The notes under the pieces were generated by a model. That model was not told the origin of the DNA, did not search any database, and saw only the letters and a list, made by a program, of their open reading frames with translations. Below are positions 7,383 through 14,304 of a stretch of 15,816 bases of DNA, piece after piece. Within the stretch, counting starts at the first letter, position 1, and each line of letters opens with the position of its first letter. The position numbers were made by a program, and so were the translations under genes. This stretch comes from DRLZ01 sp036478815 (GTDB lineage Bacteria; Pseudomonadota; Gammaproteobacteria; Methylococcales; DRLZ01), in assembly GCA_036478815.1 (NCBI GenBank), contig JAZGEP010000264.1:1-15816 (forward strand), given 5' to 3'.

Positions 7383-8846
7383 ATGCAATACAAAGATTTG
7401 CGGGATTTTATCGCACAACTTGAATATTTGGATGAATTAAAGCGAATTAATATCGAAGTTGATCCTAATCTTGAGATCACGGAAATTTGTGATCGAACTC
7501 TGCGCAATAATGGCCCTGCACTCTTATTCGAAAATCCAAAAGGTTCATCCGTTCCATTGCTTGCCAATCTATTTGGAACTCCAGAACGGGTGGCATACGG
7601 AATGGGGCAGGAGTCGGTGACTGCACTGCGTGAAGTGGGTAAATTACTGGCTTTTTTAAAAGAACCAGATCCACCGAAAGGCATGAGGGATGCCTGGGAG
7701 AAACTCCCAGTGTTCCGAAATGTGTTGAATATGAATCCAAAGGTTGTGCGCCATGCCGCATCTCAACAAGTTGTATTACAAGGTGATGAAATCGATCTGA
7801 GTCGCTATCCGATTCAGACCTGCTGGCCTGATGATATCGGGCCATTAATTACCTGGGCTTTGGTGATCACCCGTGGCCCATTAAAAGATCGGCAGAACAT
7901 GGGAATTTACCGCCAACAGGTGATTGCCAAAAACAAAACCATTATGCGCTGGCTTTCGCATCGCGGTGGCGCTCTGGATTTCAGGGAATGGCAGGAGCAA
8001 AAACCGGGTGAACCGTTTCCAGTTGCCGTCGCTTTAGGCGCTGATCCTGCAACTATATTAGCAGCAGTCACCCCAGTACCGGATTCCCTGTCAGAATACG
8101 CATTTGCTGGTTTGTTACGTGGGAGTAAAACAGAAGTAGCGAAATGTAAACTCAGCGATCTTCAGGTACCTGCCAGTGCTGAGATCGTTTTGGAAGGTTT
8201 TATATATCCTGGAGAGACTGCATCAGAAGGACCGTTTGGTGATCACACCGGCTATTACAACGAAGTCGAACAGTTTCCAGTGTTTACTATTGAATGTATC
8301 ACTCAGCGCGAACAACCCATTTATCACAGCACCTACACAGGCCGTCCACCGGATGAGCCAGCTGTGCTGGGTGTCGCGCTGAATGAAGTGTTTGTACCGT
8401 TACTGCAAAAGCAATTTCCGGAAATTACAGACTTTTACCTGCCGCCAGAAGGCTGTTCTTATCGATTGGCGATAATCAGTATGAAAAAACAGTATCCAGG
8501 ACATGCTAAACGGGTGATGCTTGGATTATGGTCGTTTCTGAGACAGTTTATGTACACCAAGTTTGTGATTGTTACCGACGATGATGTGAACATACGCGAG
8601 TGGAAAGATGTGATCTGGGCAATGACAACCCGCATGGATCCTGCACGTGATATCACATTACTGGAAAATACCCCGATAGACTATCTGGACTTTGCATCAC
8701 CAGTTTCGGGCTTGGGATCAAAAATTGGATTTGACGCAACCAATAAATGGCAGGGAGAAACTACTCGGGAATGGGGTCGGCCGATCACTATGTCGAGTGA
8801 GATAAAACAACGAGTTGATGAAATGTGGGAGTCTTTGGGGATTTAA
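7383..8846 (+). CDS. ubiD: 4-hydroxy-3-polyprenylbenzoate decarboxylase (prenyl-FMN dependent)
   Basis: UbiD decarboxylates 3-polyprenyl-4-hydroxybenzoate in ubiquinone synthesis, using the prenylated flavin made by UbiX. The 487-residue protein is collinear with E. coli UbiD (497). The cofactor and metal region shows MGIYRQQ at about 174-179 and LSHRGGA at 191-197. EGPFGDHTGYY (282-292) carries the acidic residues of the active site, and TGRPPDEPAVLG and SYRLAIISMKKQYPGHAKRV follow. A clear GGAG at 7372-7375 lies 7 nt before ATG. Its partner ubiX is not in the window. It is the second gene of a likely prlC-ubiD transcription unit. Confidence 0.97.
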   Translation: MQYKDLRDFIAQLEYLDELKRINIEVDPNLEITEICDRTLRNNGPALLFENPKGSSVPLLANLFGTPERVAYGMGQESVTALREVGKLLAFLKEPDPPKGMRDAWEKLPVFRNVLNMNPKVVRHAASQQVVLQGDEIDLSRYPIQTCWPDDIGPLITWALVITRGPLKDRQNMGIYRQQVIAKNKTIMRWLSHRGGALDFREWQEQKPGEPFPVAVALGADPATILAAVTPVPDSLSEYAFAGLLRGSKTEVAKCKLSDLQVPASAEIVLEGFIYPGETASEGPFGDHTGYYNEVEQFPVFTIECITQREQPIYHSTYTGRPPDEPAVLGVALNEVFVPLLQKQFPEITDFYLPPEGCSYRLAIISMKKQYPGHAKRVMLGLWSFLRQFMYTKFVIVTDDDVNIREWKDVIWAMTTRMDPARDITLLENTPIDYLDFASPVSGLGSKIGFDATNKWQGETTREWGRPITMSSEIKQRVDEMWESLGI

Positions 8847-8860
8847 GCGGCTTTAATTTT

Positions 8861-8970
8861 TTCTTGTTTCCATGCTTCTGCGTGAGAATACAGTTTATGA
8901 CGCTCCTGCGTCACGGGGAGGTGCAGAAGCCTCTATCTTTGAGTTCCCGAGAAGATCGTGGGAAGTAGTG
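8861..8970. repeat. E-family small repeat (ACGCTCCTGCGT type, copy E1)
   Basis: TTCTTGTTTCCATGCTTC, then GTGAGAATACAGTTTATG and the dyad GACGCTCCTGCGTC around 8899-8912, recur at 11786-11840. Repeats built on GACGCTCCTGCGTC and on TTCCCACG/CGTGGGAA are, to my knowledge, widespread in intergenic DNA of several gammaproteobacteria. This copy continues with GAGTTCCCGAGAAGATCGTGGGAA, a degenerate version of the second hairpin. It lies just after ubiD, where it could shape the 3' end of the mRNA. Confidence 0.6.
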
Positions 8971-8999
8971 TTTTATTTACCCATCGATCCTAAACCGTC

Positions 9000-9136
9000 A
9001 AACTACTCAGCTTACCCTCTATTTTGCCCAATCGCTGTCTGGAAAGCACTCATTTATACCTGTAAACTCCGCGCTTTCGCCTTGCTCTTGGACAAAATAG
9101 AGGGCAATCTGAGTTACTGATTCCGCTGAGTAGTTA
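9000..9136. repeat. D-family palindromic repeat (copy D3)
   Basis: Ends AACTACTCAGC (9001-9011) and GCTGAGTAGTTA (9125-9136); inner arms CCCTCTATTTTGCCCA (9015-9030) and TGGACAAAATAGAGGG. The interior CTGTAAACTCCGCGCTTTCG is the same as in the copy at 2815-2954, in the same orientation. An open frame running through it (8872-9120) is made of repeat sequence and is not a gene. Confidence 0.8.
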
Positions 9137-9245
9137 CCTATCATTTTTATTTAATTAGAAATACACACTGTTTTTCCATTCCTTGATAAATTCCCTTGTG
9201 AATCCAAATAGCTAAACGATCACCTTATCTGCTGTTCAGAAATCT
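9137..9245. repeat. Second copy of the flank found at 2955-3060
   Basis: Segments such as ACACACTGTTTTTCCATTCC, TTGTGAATCCAAATAGCTAA and GATCA line up with the sequence after the D copy at 2815-2954. The final inverted end, perfect at 3046-3065, is here decayed to CTGTTCAGAAATCTGGCTA. So D plus about 110 bp of flank was duplicated as a unit and this copy is the older or more damaged one. No matching left half is visible before 9000. Confidence 0.6.
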
Positions 9246-9580
9246 GGCTAACATACTGTTTCAAAAAAAGCACGGTAATATTCACATATCAATCTGGTTG
9301 GTGTTTTGCTTTAATGTCGCTTAAGTCCATGACCTGTCGCTTCACTTACACTTAATTTTGTCTGGATGTGTTTTACATGCGAGATTCTCATGTTATCCGG
9401 ATTATATAAGCGAGGATTAAACGATAGTCACTGTCAACAAATTATATTTTTCGATAAATAATTATGAAGTGATCTATCGGTAATTTAATTTCTTTGAATG
9501 AAATGTTCGATCGACACCTGATCTAGACGATAAAAAGGTATTTGATGGATTGAGTCGGAGCTTGTTTATTAAAATAAAAA
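9246..9580. other. Intergenic stretch with no recognisable feature
   Basis: About 335 bp of AT-rich sequence without a credible reading frame, tRNA or strong hairpin. The only partial resemblance is AGCGAGGATTAAACG near 9410, similar to the terminal GAGCGAGGATTTAAT of B-type repeats, which may be chance or an eroded end. Confidence 0.4.
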
Positions 9581-9699
9581 TAATTACTCAGCTTGCCGAT
9601 TATTTTGTCCAATAGCTGTGTCAACAGTGCTCATTAATACCTATTATCTGCGCGTTTTCGTCTTGCTCTTGTTCATGAGAAGGAAATTTGAGCAGTTAC
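9581..9699. repeat. Degenerate D-family repeat (copy D4)
   Basis: TAATTACTCAGCTTGCC, TATTTTGTCCAATAGCTGTG, GTGCTCATTAATACCTAT, GCGCGTTTTCGTCTTGCTCTT and the terminal TTTGAGCAGTTAC follow the order of the D copies at 2815 and 9000. The inner arms no longer pair well and the outermost right motif is missing. It ends 28 nt before the start codon at 9728. Confidence 0.6.
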
Positions 9700-9727
9700 A
9701 AATAAAGTAAAATGCGAGGAGTAGTTT

Positions 9728-10432
9728 GTGAGAATGAAACAATTTTATATTGTTGTTTTTATAGGACTTATGAATTTGTTGCTTGTAGCAATTCTAGTTT
9801 CTGCTCAGGAACAACCACCCGCTTTGCCAAATGACAGGAATGATCAAACTTTACCACCTCTACCACAAGAGTCTCGGAAACAATATTACTTCGAAGAGAA
9901 CAACCAAAAAATTGGACCCTTGCAACTTCAAGAGATACAAGAAAGCATAAAAAAGGACCGTGTTAAACGGCATACTCTGGTTTGGAAGACTGGAACAATA
10001 GACTGGTCTAGAGCTGAATACTTTACGGAACTCAAGGATACGTTTGCGCGAGAAGCTCAGGCGCCTGCATTACCCGACGATTTAGAATATAAAAAATATC
10101 TGGTTGGTGTGTGGAAGGTACATTATGGCAACGAAAACCAGAGAGCGTTAGGGGTTGCAGATACTGATACATTTACATTCAAAAACAATGGTTCATATAT
10201 CGCAGTCGCTACAAAGTATCATTCTTCTTTAAAAAAACGATATAGCTTGGAACCAACTACCGGAAGATGGTATGTGACACTGATTAGCGATGGCATATTC
10301 ACTTTAACAATGCATAGAGATCAACCCGGCTTGTTAAGACAGCAGTCATATAAACTGAGAATTCTTGATGATAATACCCTGATCAATGAAGATTCAGGCG
10401 ATAAGGCAATACGAGTTGGGAGTGGCCTATGA
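9728..10432 (+). CDS. Exported or anchored GYF_2 (DUF4339) domain protein
   Basis: The protein has 234 residues. Residues about 5-25 are a strongly hydrophobic signal peptide or N-terminal anchor ending VSAQ, so the rest probably faces the periplasm. A Pro-rich linker follows. Residues about 52-100 form a GYF_2/DUF4339 domain (YYFEENNQKIGPLQ, then LVWKTGTIDWSRAEYF), a fold thought to bind proline-rich partners; here the Pro-rich stretch is in the same chain. The C-terminal part (about 120-234, LVGVWKVHYG...TFTFKNNGSY...GRWYV) looks like a lipocalin-type beta-barrel domain as in DUF-type stress proteins. GAGGAG at 9716-9721 supports GTG 9728 (6-nt spacing); ATG 9734 is the alternative. No operon partner is evident. 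Specific role unknown. Confidence 0.7.
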   Translation: MRMKQFYIVVFIGLMNLLLVAILVSAQEQPPALPNDRNDQTLPPLPQESRKQYYFEENNQKIGPLQLQEIQESIKKDRVKRHTLVWKTGTIDWSRAEYFTELKDTFAREAQAPALPDDLEYKKYLVGVWKVHYGNENQRALGVADTDTFTFKNNGSYIAVATKYHSSLKKRYSLEPTTGRWYVTLISDGIFTLTMHRDQPGLLRQQSYKLRILDDNTLINEDSGDKAIRVGSGL

Positions 10433-10639
10433 CAATTCGTTTTGAAACGGTGATATCTAGTAAAGATAATGCACATGGATGCCTTAAGAGCCACTCTTTG
10501 TTGTAAAGATGGGGTCAGTAATAATTACTTGTTATTGTAAGATGAAAACGAGATGCTTATCCAGATTTTATAGACCAAAATAATTAACCAGACTAGCTGT
10601 TTATTTTAACAAAATACAACAGTAAAAAGGTAAGATACC

Positions 10640-11383
10640 ATGAAAAATAGTGATACATGGCAACCAAGCAAATATATTTATAGGAACGGAAAACTGATTG
10701 GGTCAAGAGATCCAAAAGAGGTTGGAATAGGGTCAAGATTAATGGCCGATATAATTGCGGGACTCTATAATGATAATCTCCGACAACATGCTAAAGGCAG
10801 ATTGTTGGATTTAGGGTGTGGTAATGTTCCTTTGTACCATGTCTATAAGAACCTCGTCACGGACAATATTTGTGTGGACTGGGAAAATACGCGACACAAC
10901 AATGTGCACCTGGATTTTGAGTGCGACCTAACAAAGACTCTGCCTTTTCAGAACGAAGAATTTGATACAATCATCCTTTCAGATGTTCTAGAGCATATAG
11001 CTCAACCAGAAAATCTTTGGGCAGAAATGGTCAGAATCCTCTCTATTAATGGTAAGTTAATAATGAATGTCCCGTTTTATTACTGGCTTCATGAACAGCC
11101 CAATGATTACTATCGATATACAGAATTCGCACTGCAACGTTTTGTGCGGATTTCTGGGTTGAAGTTGATTAAGCTTGATAGCATAGGAGGGACTCCAGAG
11201 ATAATAACCGATATTTTTGCAAAAAATATTCTTCATGTGCCGAAGATAGGACGTTCACTGGCACTGTTTTCTCAATGGATCACGTGCTCCTTTATTATGA
11301 CTCGGTTTGGCAAGAAGATATCGGAAGCGACTAAGGCTCATTTTCCTTTCGGATACATTCTGATCGCACAAAAGCAGGAATGA
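10640..11383 (+). CDS. Class I SAM-dependent methyltransferase, substrate unknown
   Basis: The 247-residue protein has a Methyltransf_11-type core. Motif I LLDLGCGN is at 55-62, an acidic residue closing strand 2 is D80 (NICVDW), and motif 4 with SDVLEHI is at 114-120. NGKLIMNVPFYYWLHEQPND is at 138-157, followed by DYYRYTEFALQRF, a pattern seen in methyltransferases acting on sugars, lipids or small molecules in surface-polymer clusters. That link is family knowledge, not shown here. AAGG at 10627-10630 lies 9 nt upstream of ATG. The gene starts 207 nt after the GYF_2 gene, without any other biosynthetic neighbour, so it appears orphaned among repeats. Confidence 0.8.
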   Translation: MKNSDTWQPSKYIYRNGKLIGSRDPKEVGIGSRLMADIIAGLYNDNLRQHAKGRLLDLGCGNVPLYHVYKNLVTDNICVDWENTRHNNVHLDFECDLTKTLPFQNEEFDTIILSDVLEHIAQPENLWAEMVRILSINGKLIMNVPFYYWLHEQPNDYYRYTEFALQRFVRISGLKLIKLDSIGGTPEIITDIFAKNILHVPKIGRSLALFSQWITCSFIMTRFGKKISEATKAHFPFGYILIAQKQE

Positions 11384-11413
11384 TACTAAGCCTATACGAC
11401 ACTGCGGGTATGA

Positions 11414-11569
11414 TTAAAAAAGTTGTTTCCCAAGGAAGGTAATCGGACTATTTACCGGGCCTATCGTAGTCCTTGTTGTGATGCCTGGGATCGTGGTTGT
11501 TGGGGTGGGTGGTACTGGATCTTCGTTGACTGTACCCGTAGTACCCGTTGGATTTTGAATGATGATCCC
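11414..11569 (-). pseudogene. Possible 3' remnant of a Thr/Pro-rich protein gene, cut by a repeat
   Basis: Read on the minus strand, 51 codons end in TAA at 11416-11414. Their composition is strongly biased: 21 of 51 residues are Thr or Pro, including DPVPPTPTTTIPGITTRTT. This resembles a linker or tail of a secreted protein. The frame runs into the palindrome at 11572-11732, so the upstream part would have been lost when that element arrived. A second minus-strand frame through the same DNA (to 11448) is also open and encodes His/Ser/Tyr-rich peptide, so the choice is uncertain. Could be non-coding. Confidence 0.22.
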
Positions 11570-11571
11570 TA

Positions 11572-11732
11572 GGAGGTTGTCCGAGAATAGAAGCCGTAGC
11601 GAGGGAAAGCGGTTTTGAGTTCATTTTTTCGATTAAATGAGGTGAATACTTGTTGTATTGAACGAATTTAATCGGAAAAATGGGCCAAAATCCGCTTTTT
11701 TTGCAGTAGGCTTCTATTTTCGGGCAGCCTCC
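11572..11732. repeat. 161-bp palindromic repeat of a further family (F)
   Basis: The left arm beginning GGAGGTTGTCCGAGAATAGA pairs over most of its length with the right arm ending TCTATTTTCGGGCAGCCTCC. Inside, AAAGCGG pairs with CCGCTTT and TTCGATTAAAT with ATTTAATCGGAA, and the tip is AATACTTGTTGTATT. The whole element is one long stem with moderate mismatches. I see no protein of its own. Probably a MITE; the parent transposase is not in the window. Confidence 0.75.
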
Positions 11733-11785
11733 AGCCTCATAGTACTCTCTCAAGGTAGCTCTGATGGATAGGTCAACTGAAGTCA

Positions 11786-11896
11786 TTCTTGTTTCCATGC
11801 TCCAAGCTTGGGAATACAGTTTGTGACGCTCCTGCGTCACGGGATGCAGGAGCGTCCTGGTACTAATTCCCACGGAGACCGTGGGAATTAGTACTG
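11786..11896. repeat. E-family repeat with two strong hairpins (copy E2)
   Basis: TTCTTGTTTCCATGCTCC is followed by GGGAATACAGTTTGTGACG. The first hairpin is GACGCTCCTGC (11825-11835) with GCAGGAGCGTC (11846-11856). The second is a perfect 16-bp stem, GTACTAATTCCCACGG (11860-11875) with CCGTGGGAATTAGTAC (11879-11894) and loop AGA. There is no T-run, so it is not a classical intrinsic terminator. It lies between the methyltransferase and the converging narK gene, where stems of this kind could still stabilise mRNA ends. Confidence 0.7.
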
Positions 11897-11921
11897 ATCA
11901 ATCCTAAATTGCCAGAGTACC

Positions 11922-12069
11922 AGTACTCCACCATAATTATTTTAACATTCATTACTTGTCTTTTTTTATCATCTTCAGTGTAGCATAAACAGTTACATCG
12001 CTCATTATGCGCCTTGAAGATGAATAAACACCTGCGTAAAATTTGTTAAATTAATCGTGGTCGAGTACT
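11922..12069. repeat. Palindromic repeat, shared core with a third arm type (copy C)
   Basis: The outer arms AGTACTCCACCATAATTA (from 11922) and TTAATCGTGGTCGAGTACT (to 12069) pair with few mismatches. They are unlike the arms of the A and B copies. Between them is the same core in eroded form: TTACTTGTCTTTTTTTATC, CAGTTACATCG, ATTATGCGCCTTGAAGATGA and ACCTGCG. The next element starts at its last base, so the two elements abut. Confidence 0.65.
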
Positions 12070-12233
12070 AAGGGACGAGGATTTAATAATATACGAATAT
12101 TGACTTGTCTTTTTGTCCGTCTTCCGCGTTGTAGAAACAGTTGCGTAGCTTGCTATGCGCCTATTTCTACGCCTTGAAGATGAACAAAAATCCTGCGTCA
12201 AACTTTCGTATATTATTAAATCCTCGCTCCTTA
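12069..12233. repeat. Palindromic repeat, shared core with B-type arms (copy B1)
   Basis: The arms TAAGGGACGAGGATTTAATA (from 12069) and ATTAAATCCTCGCTCCTTA (to 12233) are inverted repeats. The core reads GACTTGTCTTTTTGTCCGTC, then CGTAGCTTGCTATGCG at the tip, and GAAGATGAACAAAAATCCTG. It is nearly identical to the copy at 15691 and in the same orientation. It lies about 110 nt beyond the 3' end of the minus-strand narK. Confidence 0.85.
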
Positions 12234-12346
12234 GAACATATCAAGTGCTGTGCAGTTACAGTTCTTTGAATTAGATTGCTCTACGATGATATTGATGTGT
12301 TGTCACTCTCAAGCTAATGAGTGAGAACACAATGATTTTCGTAATT

Positions 12347-13960
12347 CTAAGGATTATAAAATTCACCATCCTTGCGCAAATAAAACCACCAGTTAATCAT
12401 AATACAAAATAGATAGAACGCAGCAAACCCCATCAATGCGACTTCCGGTGTAGTGGCTTTAATCTGTTCCCCGAGTACTTGTGGAATATAGAATGCACCA
12501 TAGGCTGCTATCGCTGATGTCCACCCGAGCACTGGTCCAACCTGCTCTTTCGGGAACACCATAGCAATGGTACGGAAAGTAGAGCCGTTGCCGATGCCTG
12601 TGGCTGCAAATAAAACCATAAATAAAATCAGAAACGGGACGAAGTATTGTTCCGGTATAGCCGAGTTATAAGCGGCTTTCATATAGTAAGCAACACCGAC
12701 AGCGCTGAGTACCATAACAGCAGAACAAATATGCGTAACCCAGGCACCTCCAAATTTATCAGCTATCCAGCCACCAACCGGGCGAATCAGAGCACCGATA
12801 AAAGGCCCTGTCCACGCAAACATGAGTGCACTCGGGCCATTTGGATTACTAACATCATGCGTCATAACACCGTTGACTAGTAGATGTTGGTAGCCAAAAA
12901 TTACTTTGATCGCCAGCGGGAAGGAGGCTGCGAAACCAATAAACGAACCGAAAGTCATGGTGTAAATGATACTCATCACCCAGGTGTGTTTGTTATCGAA
13001 GATCTGATATTGACGGGTCAGACTGGTACCAATGTCGCCTGGTATGATTTTCAGGAAAGAGACTGTCGAAGCGATAACGATCAGCAACACCAGTTCCTTG
13101 GAGATTCCAAAACCTGAACCATGAACAGATACAGGTAGCAATAACCACAAGCCAAAGATGGCCATTGCTAATGCAATCGACAACATACCGGACATAATCA
13201 TAAAGCTGGTAATAGGATGTCGACGAATGGGTGAAACTTCCGGTGTACGGATATTATTCATACCAAACCAACCGAAAAAAGCCAGAGGTACGAGCAGCAA
13301 TAGCCAGATAAAACCTGCATTCTGAATATATGTCTCGGTGCCTGCTGGAATTTTGCCAATTAAAGTGCCTGAGGTACTTTGCAGTGCCAAAGAGTGACCA
13401 CCCATAGCGCCGAACAAACCGAAAGTCATCGCCAGTGGTACTAGGATTTGCATGGTGGTAACGCCCAAATTGCCCAGCCCGGCATTCAGGCCCAGTGCCA
13501 GTCCTTGTACTTTTTTTGGAAAAAAGAAACTGATGTTGGACATTGATGAAGCAAAGTTACCACCACCAAATCCAGACAACAGTGCCAACCCCTGAAATAC
13601 CCAAAACGGTGTGTTTTTATCCTGTAGCGCAAGACCGGTGCCTAATGCTGGAATCATCAACAATGCGGTGGTAAAAAAAATAGTGTTGCGTCCACCACAC
13701 AGACGAATAAAGAAACTACTGGGAATGCGTAATGTGGCTCCGGTCAGACCGGCAATTGCCATCAACGTAAACAATTCGGATTTTTCATAGGGAAAATCCA
13801 GGTTGAGCATTTGTACCGTGATGACTCCCCAATAGAGCCACACCGCAAAGCCACAAAGCAGGCTTGGTATCGAAACCCAGAGATTGCGGTTTGCAATTTT
13901 CTTACCTTCAGACTCCCAAAATTCGGGGTTCTCTACGTCCCATTGTTCTATATCAGTCAT
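12347..13960 (-). CDS. narK: NarK-family nitrate/nitrite transporter (E. coli NarK-like, with extra central segment)
   Basis: This inner-membrane MFS transporter (NNP family) would exchange nitrate and nitrite for nitrate respiration. The N-terminus (NPEFWESEGKKIANRNLW) closely follows E. coli NarK. Nitrate signatures are FGGGNFASSMSNISFFFPK (131-149) and GIGNGSTFR (455-463). The substrate-binding arginines are probably R78 (TLRIP) and R393 (GALIRPVGG), matching R89 and R305 of E. coli. It has 537 residues against 463 in E. coli. Most of the excess is between helices 6 and 7: about 86 residues (241-326) instead of about 20, with two hydrophobic stretches (252-276, 289-306), so perhaps 14 helices. 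AGGAG upstream of ATG 13960 supports the start. It diverges from the transporter at 14305. Confidence 0.92.
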   Translation of the reverse strand: MTDIEQWDVENPEFWESEGKKIANRNLWVSIPSLLCGFAVWLYWGVITVQMLNLDFPYEKSELFTLMAIAGLTGATLRIPSSFFIRLCGGRNTIFFTTALLMIPALGTGLALQDKNTPFWVFQGLALLSGFGGGNFASSMSNISFFFPKKVQGLALGLNAGLGNLGVTTMQILVPLAMTFGLFGAMGGHSLALQSTSGTLIGKIPAGTETYIQNAGFIWLLLLVPLAFFGWFGMNNIRTPEVSPIRRHPITSFMIMSGMLSIALAMAIFGLWLLLPVSVHGSGFGISKELVLLIVIASTVSFLKIIPGDIGTSLTRQYQIFDNKHTWVMSIIYTMTFGSFIGFAASFPLAIKVIFGYQHLLVNGVMTHDVSNPNGPSALMFAWTGPFIGALIRPVGGWIADKFGGAWVTHICSAVMVLSAVGVAYYMKAAYNSAIPEQYFVPFLILFMVLFAATGIGNGSTFRTIAMVFPKEQVGPVLGWTSAIAAYGAFYIPQVLGEQIKATTPEVALMGFAAFYLFCIMINWWFYLRKDGEFYNP

Positions 13961-14068
13961 TACTATGTCTCCTACGTTTAGGTGCTTGAGTCAGGTTAAA
14001 AAAAAATTGTAAAATAGCATATATTCCGTGTGCGGAGTATATAGGAAACTATATATTTGAGGTATATA

Positions 14069-14115
14069 GAAACATACTATACTAATTTTATTTTATACTA
14101 ATTGATGTTTGTCAA
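14069..14115 (-). promoter_or_regulatory. Predicted FNR-type promoter for the minus-strand narK
   Basis: On the minus strand a TATAGT hexamer (14081-14076, five of six bases of the -10 consensus) lies with its centre 30 bp from the centre of the FNR-like site at 14102-14115. This approximates class II activation (site near -41.5), with transcription starting near 14069 and a leader of about 108 nt. The spacing is about 2 bp short of ideal. Confidence 0.4.
14102..14115. promoter_or_regulatory. FNR/Anr-like binding site between the divergent narK genes
   Basis: TTGATGTTTGTCAA matches the consensus TTGAT-N4-ATCAA at nine of ten positions. It lies in the 344-bp region (13961-14304) between the two divergent transporter genes, where oxygen-sensitive control by an FNR/Anr-type protein is expected for nitrate respiration. 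No regulator gene is present in the window. The rest of the interval is AT-rich, with several TATATA stretches and a D-repeat remnant. Confidence 0.6.
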
Positions 14116-14150
14116 TGTGGGACAATGACACATCGCATACAATCGCCGGA
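14102..14150 (+). promoter_or_regulatory. Predicted FNR-type promoter for the plus-strand narK gene
   Basis: TACAAT at 14138-14143 matches the -10 consensus at five of six bases. Its centre is 32 bp from the centre of the FNR-like site, the spacing expected when the site is at -41.5, with a start near 14150. The leader would be about 155 nt and include the D-repeat remnant at 14231-14263. Confidence 0.45.
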
Positions 14151-14230
14151 TTGTATCTATAAACACTAAAACGCGAAACATAACTACAGACCCTCAAGTA
14201 GCCTTAGAGTCGATGTATGAACGATGGTCA

Positions 14231-14263
14231 CTTGAGCAGTTACTGATTACGCTGAGTAGTTAC
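14231..14263. repeat. End remnant of a D-family repeat (D5)
   Basis: TTGAGCAGTTACTGATTACG followed by CTGAGTAGTTA reproduces the doubled right-end motif of the D copies at 2815 and 9000. The rest of the element is missing or unrecognisable. It lies in the presumed leader of the transporter gene, 41 nt before its start codon. Confidence 0.55.
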
Positions 14264-14304
14264 AGGGATTTAAGCTATACAATCAATCAACAACAGGATA
14301 ATCA

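Noticed and set aside
8872..9120. Open frame of 82 codons on + after ubiD
   Set aside because: It is made of E- and D-family repeat sequence, whose other copies are not open in the same frame.
11448..11873. Open frame of 141 codons on -
   Set aside because: Most of it reads through the F palindrome and part of the E repeat. The start lies inside a repeat; only the 3' part beyond 11569 might be of coding origin, and a different frame there looks better.
11825..11894. Intrinsic terminator between the methyltransferase and narK
   Set aside because: The stems are excellent but no T-run follows on either strand, and the same repeat type occurs elsewhere independent of gene ends.
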